Shown: positions 52,065 to 61,906, counted from the stretch's first letter. The stretch: 64,000 nucleotides of DNA from Oceanospirillum sanctuarii (GCF_002150805.1 NZ_MTBA01000004.1:682001-746000); one strand, 5' to 3'. Translations and numbers: made by a program. The notes: generated from the letters alone by a model not told the origin.

Positions 52065-53678
52065 ATGTTCTCCAGAAACCGACAGATGCACTCCAGTAAA
52101 CCAACAGTAGTTACCGACTTACCACAGGGATCTCACGTGCCACTCCTAATGCCCAGAAAAACCCAGCATCAGCTTAAAGCTTTCGGACACCAGTGCAAAA
52201 AAAGTGTTCAGGCTGCCGGGCTAAGTTTTGGCTTGCTACTGACAGGATCTGCACTGACGGCCTCGGCACTTTACAGCCCTCAGCTGCTGGCTGAAACCAA
52301 TCAGAATAAACTGCCCAGTATCGGTAGTGATCAGCCGGATCGTATCACCACCAACCGTGAATACACGCTAGGTCGTGCCTGGTTACGTCAATATCGCGCC
52401 AGCAGCCCCATTATTTATGACCCGATTCTACAGAGCTACCTTGAAGGTCTGGTGGATAAACTGGCCGTTGAAGCCGAGCTTTATGAACGCCGCCTGAACC
52501 TTGTTGCCATCAACGCTAAAACCATCAACGCCTTTGCGGTTCCCGGTGGTGTTATGGGAGTGCACAGCGCTCTGCTGCTGAAAGCGGAAGATGAAGATAT
52601 GGTCGCCTCGGTTCTGGCACACGAACTGGCTCACCTGAGCCAACGCCACTACGCCCGCCGTAAAGACAATGCCGAAGGCCAGAGTCTGCCGCTATTAACC
52701 GCCATGCTGACGGGTTTAGTACTGAGCGCCAACGGCCACACACAGGCCGGTGTTGCCGCAATTGCCAGTTCTCAGGCCGCAGCGATTCAGAATCAACTGC
52801 AATTCAGCCGCTTACATGAACAGGAAGCCGATGCCGTTGGTTTTCAGGTGCTGACCGATGCGGGGTTCGACAGCAGCGGCATGGCACGCATGTTTGAACT
52901 CCTGCAGGCAGAAGCGCGCACCAATGGCGGTAATGCACCTGAGTTCCTGCTGACCCACCCGCTGACCCAAAGCCGGATCGCTTTCGCCAAAGAGCGGGAA
53001 CGGGATACCGATCTTCAAACCTTTTACAGCAATCTTGAGTTTCAGCTGATCCGGGTTCGGGCGTTACTGCATCAGACTCAGGTCAAAGACAGACCTGTCG
53101 CCCTGACCGCTCTGCTGAAAAGCGTACCGGACAGTATGAAGGAACCAGTCAAACTCTATGCTGATATTCTTGATGCTCTGGATCAGGGTAAGCCCGACAA
53201 TGCCCGTCAACTGGCTGAACAGCTGGCACTGCAACCGGATCATCTTTATTTCCGCCTGCTGACCGCCAAAGTGTTGGTAGCGATTGGTCAAAGCGATCAG
53301 GCATTTGCCCTGCTCGATGCCCAACTGAAAGAAACACCGGACAAAATGGCAGTAAAAGCCTTTATCGCCCAGACCTATCTCAATGCCGGTAAAACGGCAG
53401 AAGCCGTTGAAGCTTTTAAAGCGTTGAGCAAAGAGCGCCCGGAAGATCCCTGGGTGTGGCAGCAGTTGGCTAAAGCCGCTACCGATGCCAAAGATCTGCT
53501 GACGGTATATAAAGCCAATGCTGAATTTCACCAGCTGACCGGCGACATTCCCCATGGCGTCAAGGAACTGAAACTGGCACGGGAATACGCCAGTAATGAT
53601 CCCATCGAATTTGCCCGTATCGATCACCGCATCAAAGACCTGGAAACCCTGTTCAAAGAGCTGGACTTCAACAAGTAA
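52065..53678 (+). CDS. bepA: BepA-like periplasmic metalloprotease/chaperone (M48 + TPR)
   Basis: Up to 537 residues; starts at 52086 or 52149 are also possible because no strong ribosome-binding site decides, and the signal segment (about 48-76, ending LLA-ET) is unusually far in. M48 zinc site HELAHLSQRH near residue 187 and downstream Glu in EQEADAVGF. C-terminal TPR repeats (about 360-530). BepA checks assembly of LptD and other barrel proteins; lptD itself starts this window. Confidence 0.9.
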   Translation: MFSRNRQMHSSKPTVVTDLPQGSHVPLLMPRKTQHQLKAFGHQCKKSVQAAGLSFGLLLTGSALTASALYSPQLLAETNQNKLPSIGSDQPDRITTNREYTLGRAWLRQYRASSPIIYDPILQSYLEGLVDKLAVEAELYERRLNLVAINAKTINAFAVPGGVMGVHSALLLKAEDEDMVASVLAHELAHLSQRHYARRKDNAEGQSLPLLTAMLTGLVLSANGHTQAGVAAIASSQAAAIQNQLQFSRLHEQEADAVGFQVLTDAGFDSSGMARMFELLQAEARTNGGNAPEFLLTHPLTQSRIAFAKERERDTDLQTFYSNLEFQLIRVRALLHQTQVKDRPVALTALLKSVPDSMKEPVKLYADILDALDQGKPDNARQLAEQLALQPDHLYFRLLTAKVLVAIGQSDQAFALLDAQLKETPDKMAVKAFIAQTYLNAGKTAEAVEAFKALSKERPEDPWVWQQLAKAATDAKDLLTVYKANAEFHQLTGDIPHGVKELKLAREYASNDPIEFARIDHRIKDLETLFKELDFNK

Positions 53679-53719
53679 GACAGCCTCCCCGACCAGACAC
53701 AAAGCCAGATTTCAAACGC

Positions 53720-53757
53720 AAAAAGGCCCGATATTCGAGAAGAATATCGGGCTTTTT
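53720..53757. terminator. Bidirectional terminator bepA / nadA
   Basis: Stem CCCGATATTC (53727-53736) with GAATATCGGG (53742-53751), flanked by A5G and CT5 runs. Confidence 0.88.
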
Positions 53758-53795
53758 CTATGCAGCACAGCCAGTTAACAGGACATGAAGCCTGC

Positions 53796-54833
53796 TTATT
53801 TAGCGGCGGTGAACTGCAGCATACGGGTCAGTGGACGCATCGCTTTTTCACCCAGCTCCGCATCAACAAATACTTCCTGATCTCCGGTTTCCAGCACATG
53901 AACCAGAGACTCCAGTTCATTCATCGCCATCCAGGGGCAGTGAGCACAGCTACGACAGGTTGCACCGCTGCCAGCGGTTGGTGCTTCAAGGAAGGTTTTT
54001 TCCGGGCACAGCTGCTGCATTTTGTAGAAGATGCCGCGATCAGTCGCCACGATAAAGGTCTGGTTATCCATCTCTTTAGCTGCGTTGATCAGCTGAGAAG
54101 TAGAGCCCACCACATCAGCAATCTCGACAACCGCTGCCGGTGATTCCGGGTGAACCAGAACAGCGGCATCCGGATAAACTTTCTTCAGATCCAGAACACC
54201 TTTGGCTTTAAACTCTTCATGCACAATACAGGCGCTGTCCCACAGAATCATATCTGCGCCGGTTTTGTTCTGCACATAACCGCCAAGATGCTTATCCGGA
54301 GCCCAGATAATTTTCTCGCCTTTGTCTTTCAGGTGCTCAACCACCTGCAAAGCGATACTGGAGGTTACCACCCAGTCTGCGCGGGCTTTAACCGCAGCAG
54401 AGGTGTTCGCGTAAACCACAACGGTACGGTCAGGATGCTGATCACAGAAAGCACTGAACTCATCAACAGGGCAACCCAGATCCAGCGAGCAGGTCGCTTC
54501 CAGAGTTGGCATCAGAACGCGCTTTTCAGGACTCAGAATCTTAGAGGTTTCACCCATAAACTTAACACCGGCAACCACCAGTGTTTTCGCATCATGGTTA
54601 GCACCGAAACGAGCCATTTCCAGAGAATCCGCTACACAACCGCCGGTCTCTTCTGCCAGCGCCTGAATCTCATGGCTGCAGTAGTAGTGCGCCACAAGAA
54701 CCGCATCCTGCTCTTTCAGAAGTTGCTTGATACGTGCAGTAAGCTCTGCTTTTTTCTCGGCGCTCAGTTCTTCCGGTGCCCCCAAATTGGACAGGTGTTC
54801 CCGAACCAGTGCCTGGTCTGCTTGCATAGTCAT
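53796..54833 (-). CDS. nadA: Quinolinate synthase A
   Basis: 345 residues. It condenses iminoaspartate and dihydroxyacetone phosphate to quinolinate in NAD synthesis, with a 4Fe-4S cluster. Landmarks: [68 protein letters not shown], and the Cys cluster [12 protein letters not shown]. Monocistronic; no nadB adjacent. Confidence 0.97.
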   Translation of the reverse strand: MTMQADQALVREHLSNLGAPEELSAEKKAELTARIKQLLKEQDAVLVAHYYCSHEIQALAEETGGCVADSLEMARFGANHDAKTLVVAGVKFMGETSKILSPEKRVLMPTLEATCSLDLGCPVDEFSAFCDQHPDRTVVVYANTSAAVKARADWVVTSSIALQVVEHLKDKGEKIIWAPDKHLGGYVQNKTGADMILWDSACIVHEEFKAKGVLDLKKVYPDAAVLVHPESPAAVVEIADVVGSTSQLINAAKEMDNQTFIVATDRGIFYKMQQLCPEKTFLEAPTAGSGATCRSCAHCPWMAMNELESLVHVLETGDQEVFVDAELGEKAMRPLTRMLQFTAAK

Positions 54834-55054
54834 GGGCTGGATTCAACTCGTCTATAGGATTCAGCACTTCGCAGGTTTCACGGCACAGCGGATGGCTGGC
54901 GGCAACCTCTTGGCGAAGCGGTAATCAAACAAAAAAAGATGGCTGCGAATTTTAGCACAAAATCCTGACAACAGATGAAGCTTTCAACTGCTGTGAAGCC
55001 TTTCGTTCCGAAAAGCACCTGTGGATAAAGTAAATCGAAGGAAAAACTCTGGGC
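54834..55054. other. nadA upstream region
   Basis: Promoter region of nadA. A perfect DnaA-box-like TGTGGATAA lies at 55020-55028, isolated. No gene seen. Confidence 0.4.
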
Positions 55055-55087
55055 AAAAAAAATCCCGCATCAGATGCGGGATTTTTT
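55055..55087 (-). terminator. Terminator of the tRNA-Lys cluster
   Basis: ATCCCGCAT (55061-55069) pairs with GATGCGGGAT; A run on the left becomes U8 on the minus transcript. Confidence 0.88.
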
Positions 55088-55093
55088 AGAATC

Positions 55094-55169
55094 TGGTGGG
55101 TCGTATAGGATTCGAACCTATGACCAATTGGTTAAAAGCCAACTGCTCTACCGACTGAGCTAACGACCC
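55094..55169 (-). tRNA. tRNA-Lys (anticodon TTT), copy 1
   Basis: Acceptor GGGTCGT/ACGACCC fully paired, anticodon loop CTTTTAA, T arm with TTCGAATC, CCA encoded. Last gene of the cluster in transcription order. Confidence 0.97.
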
Positions 55170-55238
55170 TTTACTTATGACACTGATACGAAAGTTTATG
55201 CATAAAGCGGTAAAAATTCGAGGTCAAAAAAGCAAAAA

Positions 55239-55314
55239 TGGTGGGTCGTATAGGATTCGAACCTATGACCAATTGGTTAAAAGCCAACTGCTCTACCGAC
55301 TGAGCTAACGACCC
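55239..55314 (-). tRNA. tRNA-Lys (anticodon TTT), copy 2
   Basis: Same 76-base sequence as copy 1; separated by 69 bases of unrelated spacer. Confidence 0.97.
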
Positions 55315-55371
55315 ACGACTTACTGAAAATATAAACTTACGTTCAGAATCAGCAAGTTAGGAAAGTTGAAT

Positions 55372-55447
55372 TGGTGGGTCGTATAGGATTCGAACCTATG
55401 ACCAATTGGTTAAAAGCCAACTGCTCTACCGACTGAGCTAACGACCC
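55372..55447 (-). tRNA. tRNA-Lys (anticodon TTT), copy 3
   Basis: Same 76-base sequence; nearest to the promoter. Spacer to copy 2 is 57 bases. Confidence 0.97.
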
Positions 55448-55463
55448 ATTCAACTTGGGGCGC

Positions 55464-55491
55464 ATTATACGCAGCTTTTCAGGATGCGCAA
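55464..55491 (-). promoter_or_regulatory. tRNA-Lys cluster promoter
   Basis: Minus strand TTGCGC (55486-55491), 16-bp spacer, perfect TATAAT (55464-55469), then a GC-rich discriminator GCGCCCC, the stable-RNA, stringently controlled type. Confidence 0.8.
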
Positions 55492-55530
55492 CCCCTTTTT
55501 TAAATCTATTTTTCTTTTTTTATCAAAACG

Positions 55531-56391
55531 TTATTTCGAACGCTGGTTTTTATTCACGTTACGAATCGCACGGGTCTTTTTACGCTGACGCTCAATACGG
55601 TCACGGTTATCGATGGTGTCACGCACACGACGTTTTTCCAGTCCCGCCATCTCTGACAGCTGGTCGATCTCCTGCTGAGTCAGCTCGATCCACTCACCGG
55701 CACGGGCACGTTTATCCAGGAAGATGCTGCCATAACGTACACGCTTCAGGCGGCTTACGGTCAGGCCCTGAGATTCCCACAGACGACGAACCTCACGGTT
55801 ACGACCTTCCATAATCACCACGTGGAACCAGGTGTTGATACCTTCACCACCGAACTCCTGCACGTCGGTAAAGTTCGCCATGCCATCTTCCAGCATCACA
55901 CCTTCCACCATCGCTTTTACGTGTTCAGGTTTCACATCCCCCATAACACGAACCGCATACTCACGCTCAATCTGCTGAGACGGGTGCATCAGACGGTTTG
56001 CCAGCTCACCATCAGTGGTGAACAGCAGCAGACCACTGGTGTTGATATCCAGACGACCGATGGAGATCCAGCGCTCACCTTTCAGTTTTGGCAGACGATC
56101 AAATACGGTACGACGACCCTGAGGATCGTGACGGGTACACAGCTCACCTTCCGGCTTGCTGTACATGATCACACGGCGCGGTACTTCTTCTTCAGAAACC
56201 AGCTTCACCAGACGACCGTGAACGGTCACGCGATCATTAATAGAAACACGGTCACCCAGCTTAGCGGTCTGGCCGTTAATCGCCACCTCACCGGTTTCGA
56301 TCAGGCGCTCCATCTCACGACGGGAACCCATACCGGTACGGGCCAGAACCTTTTGCAGTTTCTCAGTTTTTACTTCGTTGATATCTTTCAC
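55531..56391 (-). CDS. rluB: 23S rRNA pseudouridine synthase RluB
   Basis: 286 residues. S4 RNA-binding domain about 10-65 ([21 protein letters not shown]); catalytic Asp in [38 protein letters not shown] typical of RluB/RsuA enzymes. Basic C-terminal tail (about 255-286). E. coli RluB modifies U2605. Together with scpB-scpA on the same strand, 12 bp after scpB. Confidence 0.94.
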   Translation of the reverse strand: MKDINEVKTEKLQKVLARTGMGSRREMERLIETGEVAINGQTAKLGDRVSINDRVTVHGRLVKLVSEEEVPRRVIMYSKPEGELCTRHDPQGRRTVFDRLPKLKGERWISIGRLDINTSGLLLFTTDGELANRLMHPSQQIEREYAVRVMGDVKPEHVKAMVEGVMLEDGMANFTDVQEFGGEGINTWFHVVIMEGRNREVRRLWESQGLTVSRLKRVRYGSIFLDKRARAGEWIELTQQEIDQLSEMAGLEKRRVRDTIDNRDRIERQRKKTRAIRNVNKNQRSK

Positions 56392-56403
56392 AGAATTAAC
56401 CTT

Positions 56404-57333
56404 TTATTCACTATCAGGTATCGGAGGCAAATCATCCGCCGATACAACCTGTCTTGTTTCATCATGGGATGCGGTTTCAGTAACCCCATCCGCAGAATTT
56501 GTTGTTTCCGATGCAGCGTCATAAGACAACCCGGCCTGACTTTCCTGCTCAGCTTTCTGACTCATGCGCTCATCAAAACGCTGACTCAGCTCCGAGAAGG
56601 TCAGAATCTCCGGCAAGTTATCCAGATCCACATCGGATCCTTCGCCGTCATCATCCTCTTCGTCATCATCTGCGACGTTCAGTCCCTGAGCTTCCATCTC
56701 CGCCCGGGCTTCTTCCATCATCTGACGACGCTTCTCTTCCTGAGCCGCCAGCATGCGGGCCTCTTCATCAGCAATCGCCTGCTGCTGCTCTTCCTGCATG
56801 CGATCACCCAGCTCCCTAATCTCATTCAGGGTAGGCAACTCATCCAGTGTTTTCAGATTAAAATAATCCAGAAAATGTCGGGTGGTGGCGTACATCGCCG
56901 GTCTTCCCGGCACATCGCGATAACCCACAACACGAACCCACTCCCGCTCCACCAGTGTTTTCATAATAGAACTACTGACACTGACACCACGGATCTCTTC
57001 AATATCACCACGGGTTACCGGCTGGCGATAAGCGATCAGCGCCAGAGTTTCCAGCAGGGCGCGGGAATACTTTTGCGGCCGCTCCGTCCAGAGACGGGCG
57101 ATACGGTTCGCGTGTTCTTTACGCGCCTGAATCCGCCAGCCACTGGCCACTTCAATCAGTTCGATACCACGCCCCTGATAATCATCACCCAGTTGGCGCA
57201 GCACATCTTTCAGCACACCTTTAGAGGGGCGCTCGTATTCATCAAACAACTCGGCGATCTGATCCAGCGCCAGCGGCTGATCCGACACCATCAATACCGC
57301 TTCAATAACGGGCTTCAGCTGTTCAGTTTTCAT
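56404..57333 (-). CDS. scpB: Segregation and condensation protein B
   Basis: 309 residues. Two winged-helix domains occupy about 1-160 (VIEAVLMVSDQPLALDQIAELF, ALLETLALIAYRQPVTRGDIEEIRG-type segment, GRPAMYATT). A long acidic Glu/Asp/Gln-rich tail follows (about 170-309), longer than in most ScpB. It forms the Smc-ScpAB complex with ScpA; the 11-bp overlap with scpA implies coupled translation. Confidence 0.93.
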   Translation of the reverse strand: MKTEQLKPVIEAVLMVSDQPLALDQIAELFDEYERPSKGVLKDVLRQLGDDYQGRGIELIEVASGWRIQARKEHANRIARLWTERPQKYSRALLETLALIAYRQPVTRGDIEEIRGVSVSSSIMKTLVEREWVRVVGYRDVPGRPAMYATTRHFLDYFNLKTLDELPTLNEIRELGDRMQEEQQQAIADEEARMLAAQEEKRRQMMEEARAEMEAQGLNVADDDEEDDDGEGSDVDLDNLPEILTFSELSQRFDERMSQKAEQESQAGLSYDAASETTNSADGVTETASHDETRQVVSADDLPPIPDSE

Positions 57334-58252
57334 CCGTTACCTCTTTAGGGATCGCGCCTTCAAAGGCTGCTCCGTCATCCTCTTCAATATCGTCTTCCGC
57401 TCCGGCTTCACCCTCTGTACCCGACTCAGTCAGAATACGCGAGCGGACATGGATCGGGCTGAAGGGCTCATTCTGAACCAGTTCAATGGAGCGGGCTTTG
57501 ATCAGCTCCATAATCGCAAGGAAGGTCACCACCACCCCCATTCGCCCCTCTTCCAGCGTAAAGAGGCTCTCAAACGGATAGAATCTGTCTTCAGTCAGAG
57601 ACTCCAGAATCTGACTCATACGCTCCCGGGTTGACAGGGGTTCCAGTTCAATGTGGTGATGGGTCTGCAACTCAGCACGCTGAACCACCTGCGCCATCGC
57701 CATCAGAATCTCCTGCAGATCCACCTCAGGCGGTGCCCGGTAAACCTCAAATTCCGGCGGTGCCAGCTGAACCGGTGTAACGTCACGCTCAACCCGGGGC
57801 AGCTCATCCAGCTTTTCAGAGGCTTCTTTCAGCTGTTCATATTCCTGCAAACGACGCAGCAGTGTCGTGGTCGGATCATCTTCGTCCTCTTCACCTTCCA
57901 CATTCTGACGGGGCAGCAGGCTACGGGATTTGATCTCTGCCAAAAGCGCCGCCATCACCAGATATTCACCGGCCAGTTCAATCTGCAGCTCACGCATCAG
58001 GTCGACATATTCCATGTACTGACGGGTGATCTCAGCAACATTAACGCTGAGGATATCCAGATTCTGTCGACGGATCAGATACAGCAGAAGATCCAGCGGA
58101 CCTTCAAAGGCTTCCAGAAAAACCCTCAGGGCTTCCGGCGGAATGTAGAGATCCTGCGGCGGCTCGGTAACGGTTTCATCACCGATACGCGCCCAGAAGT
58201 CGAGCTGTTCCGGCTCAACAGGGATGGATGAAGGCTCAACGGCTATAGACAC
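57323..58252 (-). CDS. scpA: Segregation and condensation protein A
   Basis: 309 residues, start GTG 58252. The kleisin N-terminal domain has FEGPLDLLLYLIRRQNLDIL and YLVMAALLAEIKSRSLLP; the C-terminal winged helix has VVTFLAIMELIKARSIEL. The acidic tail is about 275-309. It bridges Smc heads. Pseudomonads use this with or beside MukBEF-like systems; an smc gene is not in the window. Confidence 0.94.
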   Translation of the reverse strand: MSIAVEPSSIPVEPEQLDFWARIGDETVTEPPQDLYIPPEALRVFLEAFEGPLDLLLYLIRRQNLDILSVNVAEITRQYMEYVDLMRELQIELAGEYLVMAALLAEIKSRSLLPRQNVEGEEDEDDPTTTLLRRLQEYEQLKEASEKLDELPRVERDVTPVQLAPPEFEVYRAPPEVDLQEILMAMAQVVQRAELQTHHHIELEPLSTRERMSQILESLTEDRFYPFESLFTLEEGRMGVVVTFLAIMELIKARSIELVQNEPFSPIHVRSRILTESGTEGEAGAEDDIEEDDGAAFEGAIPKEVTDEN

Positions 58253-58358
58253 AGGTTCAACACTCCCTGTTTAACATTTGCATCTCTTCTCTCTGATTGC
58301 AGACGGCAGAAAACCTCAGCGGATTCAGCTGATCGTCATACAGAGATAAAGAGGAAAA

Positions 58359-58538
58359 GTGTCTGTTGCAGTCAACCATCTCGGCCGTCTGTCTCCCGGT
58401 GATTTGCCACTTACTCAGCCGATGTCATTTATTAAAGAAGGGCTGAAAAAGCGGTCTGAAGAGGTGAATCATTCAATCAATGTGTGCCGCATTCTAACAC
58501 ACAAAACCTTCGTCACCAGTTCAGGAAGGGTTCGCTGA
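58359..58538 (+). CDS. Possible small protein, 59 residues
   Basis: GTG start with AGAGG four bases upstream; reading VSVAVNHLGRLSPGDLPLTQ at the N-terminus, then a basic C-terminal half ending SSGRVR. It lies in the 427-bp gap (58253-58679) between scpA and the YciO gene on the opposite strand. No family likeness; may be chance. Nothing else is seen in the gap apart from the terminator at 58543-58583. Confidence 0.2.
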   Translation: MSVAVNHLGRLSPGDLPLTQPMSFIKEGLKKRSEEVNHSINVCRILTHKTFVTSSGRVR

Positions 58539-58542
58539 AAAG

Positions 58543-58583
58543 AAAAAGCCCCGTGATCTGAGATCAGATGGCACGGGGCTTTT
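58543..58583 (-). terminator. Terminator after the YciO gene
   Basis: AAAAGCCCCGTG (58544-58555) and CACGGGGCTTTT (58572-58583) with an inner ATCTGA/TCAGAT stem: a long perfect hairpin. The A run on the left becomes U on the minus transcript. Confidence 0.88.
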
Positions 58584-58679
58584 ACGCTTTGCGGAGCTGA
58601 TTTGTGAAAGGACGCTCTAACTCATTCATCCCACAGGATTTTTCTGTACCGCAAGCGATCTGAAGGTCTGCTCTACAGG

Positions 58680-59300
58680 TTATTCAAAAACGCTGACATC
58701 ACCTTTACCCTCACGGATCACCGTTGGTGGCAGCTCACGAACATCCACCACAGAGGTCACATCCATCGAGCAGGCACCGCCATCAATGATCAGATCCAGT
58801 GCATGCTCCAGCACATCACGAATTTCATAAGGATCAGTCTGAGGATGCTCATCTCCCGGCAGGATCAGGGTGGTGCTCATAATAGGTTCACCAAACTGCT
58901 CCAATAGCGCCAGCGTAATCGCATGCTCCGGAATACGCACCCCGATGGAACGACGTTTCGGGTGCAGCAGCAGGCGCGGCACTTCTGTGGTGGCGTTGAG
59001 AATAAAGGTATAAGGCCCCGGCGTATGGGCTTTCAGTAACCGGTACAGGCTGTTATCCACCTTGGCATAGGTGGAGATATCCGACAGATCGCCGCATACC
59101 AGCGTAAAGTTGTGCTTCTGATCCAGCTGACGGATACGCTTGATGCGCTCTACCGCTTTCTTATCCCCAAGGTGACAACCCAGGGCGTAGCCGGAATCGG
59201 TTGGGTATGCGATCACGCCACCCTTGCGGAGAATCTCAACCGCCTGACGAATCAGACGGTCCTGAGGATTATCCGGATGAATCTGAAAAAATTGGCTCAT
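58680..59300 (-). CDS. yciO: YciO-type L-threonylcarbamoyladenylate synthase family protein
   Basis: 206 residues from ATG 59300 (GAGGA seven bases upstream; GTG 59306 also in frame). Sua5/YrdC fold with GGVIAYPTDSGYALGC, KRIRQLDQKHNFTLVC, PGPYTFIL and RSIGVRIPEH. YciO lacks the extra Sua5 domain and its role in t6A synthesis is disputed; TsaC is the usual enzyme. Same strand and near the PHP gene, as in E. coli yciO-yciV. Confidence 0.9.
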   Translation of the reverse strand: MSQFFQIHPDNPQDRLIRQAVEILRKGGVIAYPTDSGYALGCHLGDKKAVERIKRIRQLDQKHNFTLVCGDLSDISTYAKVDNSLYRLLKAHTPGPYTFILNATTEVPRLLLHPKRRSIGVRIPEHAITLALLEQFGEPIMSTTLILPGDEHPQTDPYEIRDVLEHALDLIIDGGACSMDVTSVVDVRELPPTVIREGKGDVSVFE

Positions 59301-59429
59301 GGTCACATCCTCATCAATCGTTGTGTTTGTTCTTTATCTCTTTTCGATGCCATTTTATCTGTGGCATTTCTGTTCTGGCTGCTCTGAGAGCAGCTAGCCG
59401 AGACTGGTCTGCTGAATATGGCCTTCTGC

Positions 59430-60287
59430 CTAGTGAGCAGGCTCATCCTGCCATAGCATCCAGACAGGGTTGACCGTCTCCGGCAGATGATTGGTTTTAC
59501 CCGGCTTCTGCCACTGGCTCGGAAAATGGAAGTCACTGCCGACACTCGCCGCCAGATCATACTCTTTTGCCAGCTGCGCCATATAGTTGGTCTGATCCCG
59601 GGACTGTTGAGAACCGGAGACCACCTCCATCGCTTCACCGCCTGCATCTTTAAAGGCTTTCAGCAACGCACGACGCTTCATATTAGTCATTTTGTAATGC
59701 AAAGGGTGAGCCACCACTGCAACACCACCAGCGGCCTTAATCCACTCCACCGCTTTTTCCACCGTCGGCCAGAGACTTTTCACATCACCCTTCTTACCGG
59801 CACCCAGATACTTCTTAAAGGCTTCCGGCATATTCTCAACCACACCTTCATCCACCAGTACCTGAGCGAAGTGTGGGCGACCCAACTCAGCCCCTTTTGC
59901 CACCGATTCAGCCTTTTGCAGAAAGTTTTCCACACCTAAAGAACTGAGTTTTTCGGCAATAATCTCCGCCCGCTTCTGGCGCGCCGCCTGCTGCTCTTTC
60001 AGACCTTCTACCAAAACCGGATTGTCGATATCCAGATTCAGGCCAACAATATGCACGTTGCAGCCGCTCCAGGTGGTAGAGATCTCAACACCTGCGATCA
60101 GACCGATACCTGCAGCCTCTGCCGCCTGACGGGCTTCAGGAATACCCTGAACCGTATCATGGTCAGTCAGCGACAGGGTGTGTACGCCTTCGCTGGCAGC
60201 CAGCTGCACCAGCTCTGTAGGCGATAAGCGCCCGTCTGAGCAGGTAGAATGGCTGTGCAGATCAAATCCGGACCAATATGCGTTCAT
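59430..60287 (-). CDS. rnm: PHP-domain phosphoesterase (RNase AM / YciV-TrpH type)
   Basis: 285 residues. Metal ligands are in DLHSHSTCSDG and LTDHDTVQG, a Glu in GVEISTTW, VVAHPLHYKM, and GSDFHFP at the C-terminal end. The E. coli homologue hydrolyses 3',5'-nucleotide bisphosphates and trims rRNA 5' ends. Upstream of yciO, divergent from yciB; the E. coli region is similar. Confidence 0.92.
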   Translation of the reverse strand: MNAYWSGFDLHSHSTCSDGRLSPTELVQLAASEGVHTLSLTDHDTVQGIPEARQAAEAAGIGLIAGVEISTTWSGCNVHIVGLNLDIDNPVLVEGLKEQQAARQKRAEIIAEKLSSLGVENFLQKAESVAKGAELGRPHFAQVLVDEGVVENMPEAFKKYLGAGKKGDVKSLWPTVEKAVEWIKAAGGVAVVAHPLHYKMTNMKRRALLKAFKDAGGEAMEVVSGSQQSRDQTNYMAQLAKEYDLAASVGSDFHFPSQWQKPGKTNHLPETVNPVWMLWQDEPAH

Positions 60288-60519
60288 GGAAAACCTTTTA
60301 CAGAAAAAACACTCAAAACATTTCAGCTCTGCACCGACCTGATTTCCGGCTTAACAGGTAAAACCGGCAACTATCGGGCAGACACTTATTTGGGGGCATC
60401 GCTGTAAAATAACAGCCCAACATGCGAAGATTGCCCGAACTTTAATCACAAGCCTGCTGAACCTTTCTCAATTCAACAGGCTTACCAACTGAGTATGAAA
60501 GACTCCGTCTGATAACACC

Positions 60520-61137
60520 ATGAAATTACTCTTAGATTTTTTCCCGATCGCCATCTTCTTTGGGGTTTACCACTACACCAAGGATATGATTCTGGCCACC
60601 GCCGTTCTGATTCCCGCAACCATCCTGCAGATCGCTATCTCTTGGTTTAAAACCCGTAAGATCGAAAAGATGCACATCGTCACTCTGGTGCTCATCATCG
60701 TCATGGGTGGCGCTACCGTTCTGCTGCAGGACAAAGCCTTTATCCAGTGGAAACCGACCGTGGTGAACTGGCTGTTCGCAGCCGCCTTTATCGGTAGCTA
60801 CGTGATCGGCAAGAAACCTCTGATCCAGCGCATGATGGAAAGCCAGATTCAGCTGCCATCGGCACAGTGGAATACGCTTAACGCCTATTGGATCATCTTC
60901 TTTCTGGCGATGGGTGCCATCAATATCGCCGTGTTCACCTTCTACAGTGAAGAAGCCTGGGTGAACTTTAAGCTGTTCGGTATGCTGGGGCTGACTCTGC
61001 TGTTTATCATTATTCAGGGTATCTGGCTGGCGAAGCATATTAAGACTGACGACGATGCTTCTGATAGCAAAGACTCAGACAGCACTGCAGCAAACGATAG
61101 TGCTAGTGCTAACAACAGCAACAAAGAACTCCCTTAA
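60520..61137 (+). CDS. yciB: Inner-membrane septation protein YciB (IspZ/IspA)
   Basis: 205 residues with five or six helices between about 3 and 172; family marks LLDFFPIAIFFGVYHY at the N-terminus, QWKPTVVNWLFA and LNAYWIIFFLAMGAIN. E. coli YciB has 179 residues; here a Ser/Asp/Asn-rich tail (about 175-205) is added. It takes part in envelope synthesis and division. Followed by yciI after 58 bp. Confidence 0.94.
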   Translation: MKLLLDFFPIAIFFGVYHYTKDMILATAVLIPATILQIAISWFKTRKIEKMHIVTLVLIIVMGGATVLLQDKAFIQWKPTVVNWLFAAAFIGSYVIGKKPLIQRMMESQIQLPSAQWNTLNAYWIIFFLAMGAINIAVFTFYSEEAWVNFKLFGMLGLTLLFIIIQGIWLAKHIKTDDDASDSKDSDSTAANDSASANNSNKELP

Positions 61138-61195
61138 TTATCCTGAGCCGAATCCCTGAGATTCGGCCATCGCAAGAGACTGAGGAATAGAACCC

Positions 61196-61495
61196 ATGCT
61201 TTACGCATTTATCTGTCAGGACAAAGAAGGCACTCTGGCCCAACGTATGGAAGCCCGTCCGGCGCACCTTGAGCGCCTGCAAAAACTGCAGGAAGAAGGT
61301 CGCCTGATTCTGGCTGGCCCACACCCCGCTATCGACAGCAACGATCCGGGCGAAGCAGGCTTTACCGGCAGCCTTGTGGTTGCTGAGTTTGATTCTCTGG
61401 AAGACGCACAAAGCTGGGCAGATGCAGACCCTTACTTTGCTGCTGGCGTTTACGAGAAAGTGACCGTTAAGCCGTTCCGTAAGGTTCTGCCTTAA
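61196..61495 (+). CDS. yciI: YciI-family protein
   Basis: 99 residues. YCII fold: [55 protein letters not shown] and [13 protein letters not shown]. The conserved His/Asp pair is present, but the family has no settled reaction. Typical yciB-yciI pairing. Confidence 0.93.
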   Translation: MLYAFICQDKEGTLAQRMEARPAHLERLQKLQEEGRLILAGPHPAIDSNDPGEAGFTGSLVVAEFDSLEDAQSWADADPYFAAGVYEKVTVKPFRKVLP

Positions 61496-61601
61496 ACCGG
61501 TAGTCACTGGCTCCGCCTGTGCAGGAAAAGACCTGTCATAAGGTGGTCAAAAATGCTTTACAGAAGTCTGTTATCTAACCGACTGAAAAAGCAGAAAGTT
61601 C

Positions 61602-61635
61602 AAAAACGGGTTTGCAATTTGCGCCCGTTTTTGCA
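61602..61635 (+). terminator. Terminator after yciI
   Basis: AAAAACGGG at 61602-61610 with CCCGTTTTT at 61624-61632. Confidence 0.82.
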
Positions 61636-61906
61636 TTCTAAGCCTTTGCTATAACTGCATGAATTTCTGACGATTTTTGACTTTTCCAACAGTTTCTGTG
61701 GATAACTTTGTGGATCTAAGCAGGATACCGAGCGCAAACGGTTGCACGGTATAGCAGAGCCTCAGATTGTCTATTTTTTAACCAATTTTTAGCCGCCTTC
61801 TTTATTCAGGCAAAGGCACCGTTGTCTTCTCAGACAACAGCGCCAAACAGTTACTAACAGCACTGCTAGCAACAGCGCAAAGCTATCGAATCCGGATCAC
61901 ACCTCT
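61636..61906. other. mnmC upstream region
   Basis: About 270 bases. A perfect DnaA-box-like TGTGGATAA at 61697-61705 is followed by a partial box TGTGGATCT at 61709-61717. A hairpin GTTGTCT-TCTC-AGACAAC lies at 61821-61838. It presumably carries the mnmC promoter. No gene seen. Confidence 0.45.

Noticed and set aside
55822-57348. 508-codon plus-strand frame opposite rluB and scpB
   Set aside because: Spans two real genes on the other strand, with shadow-like composition.
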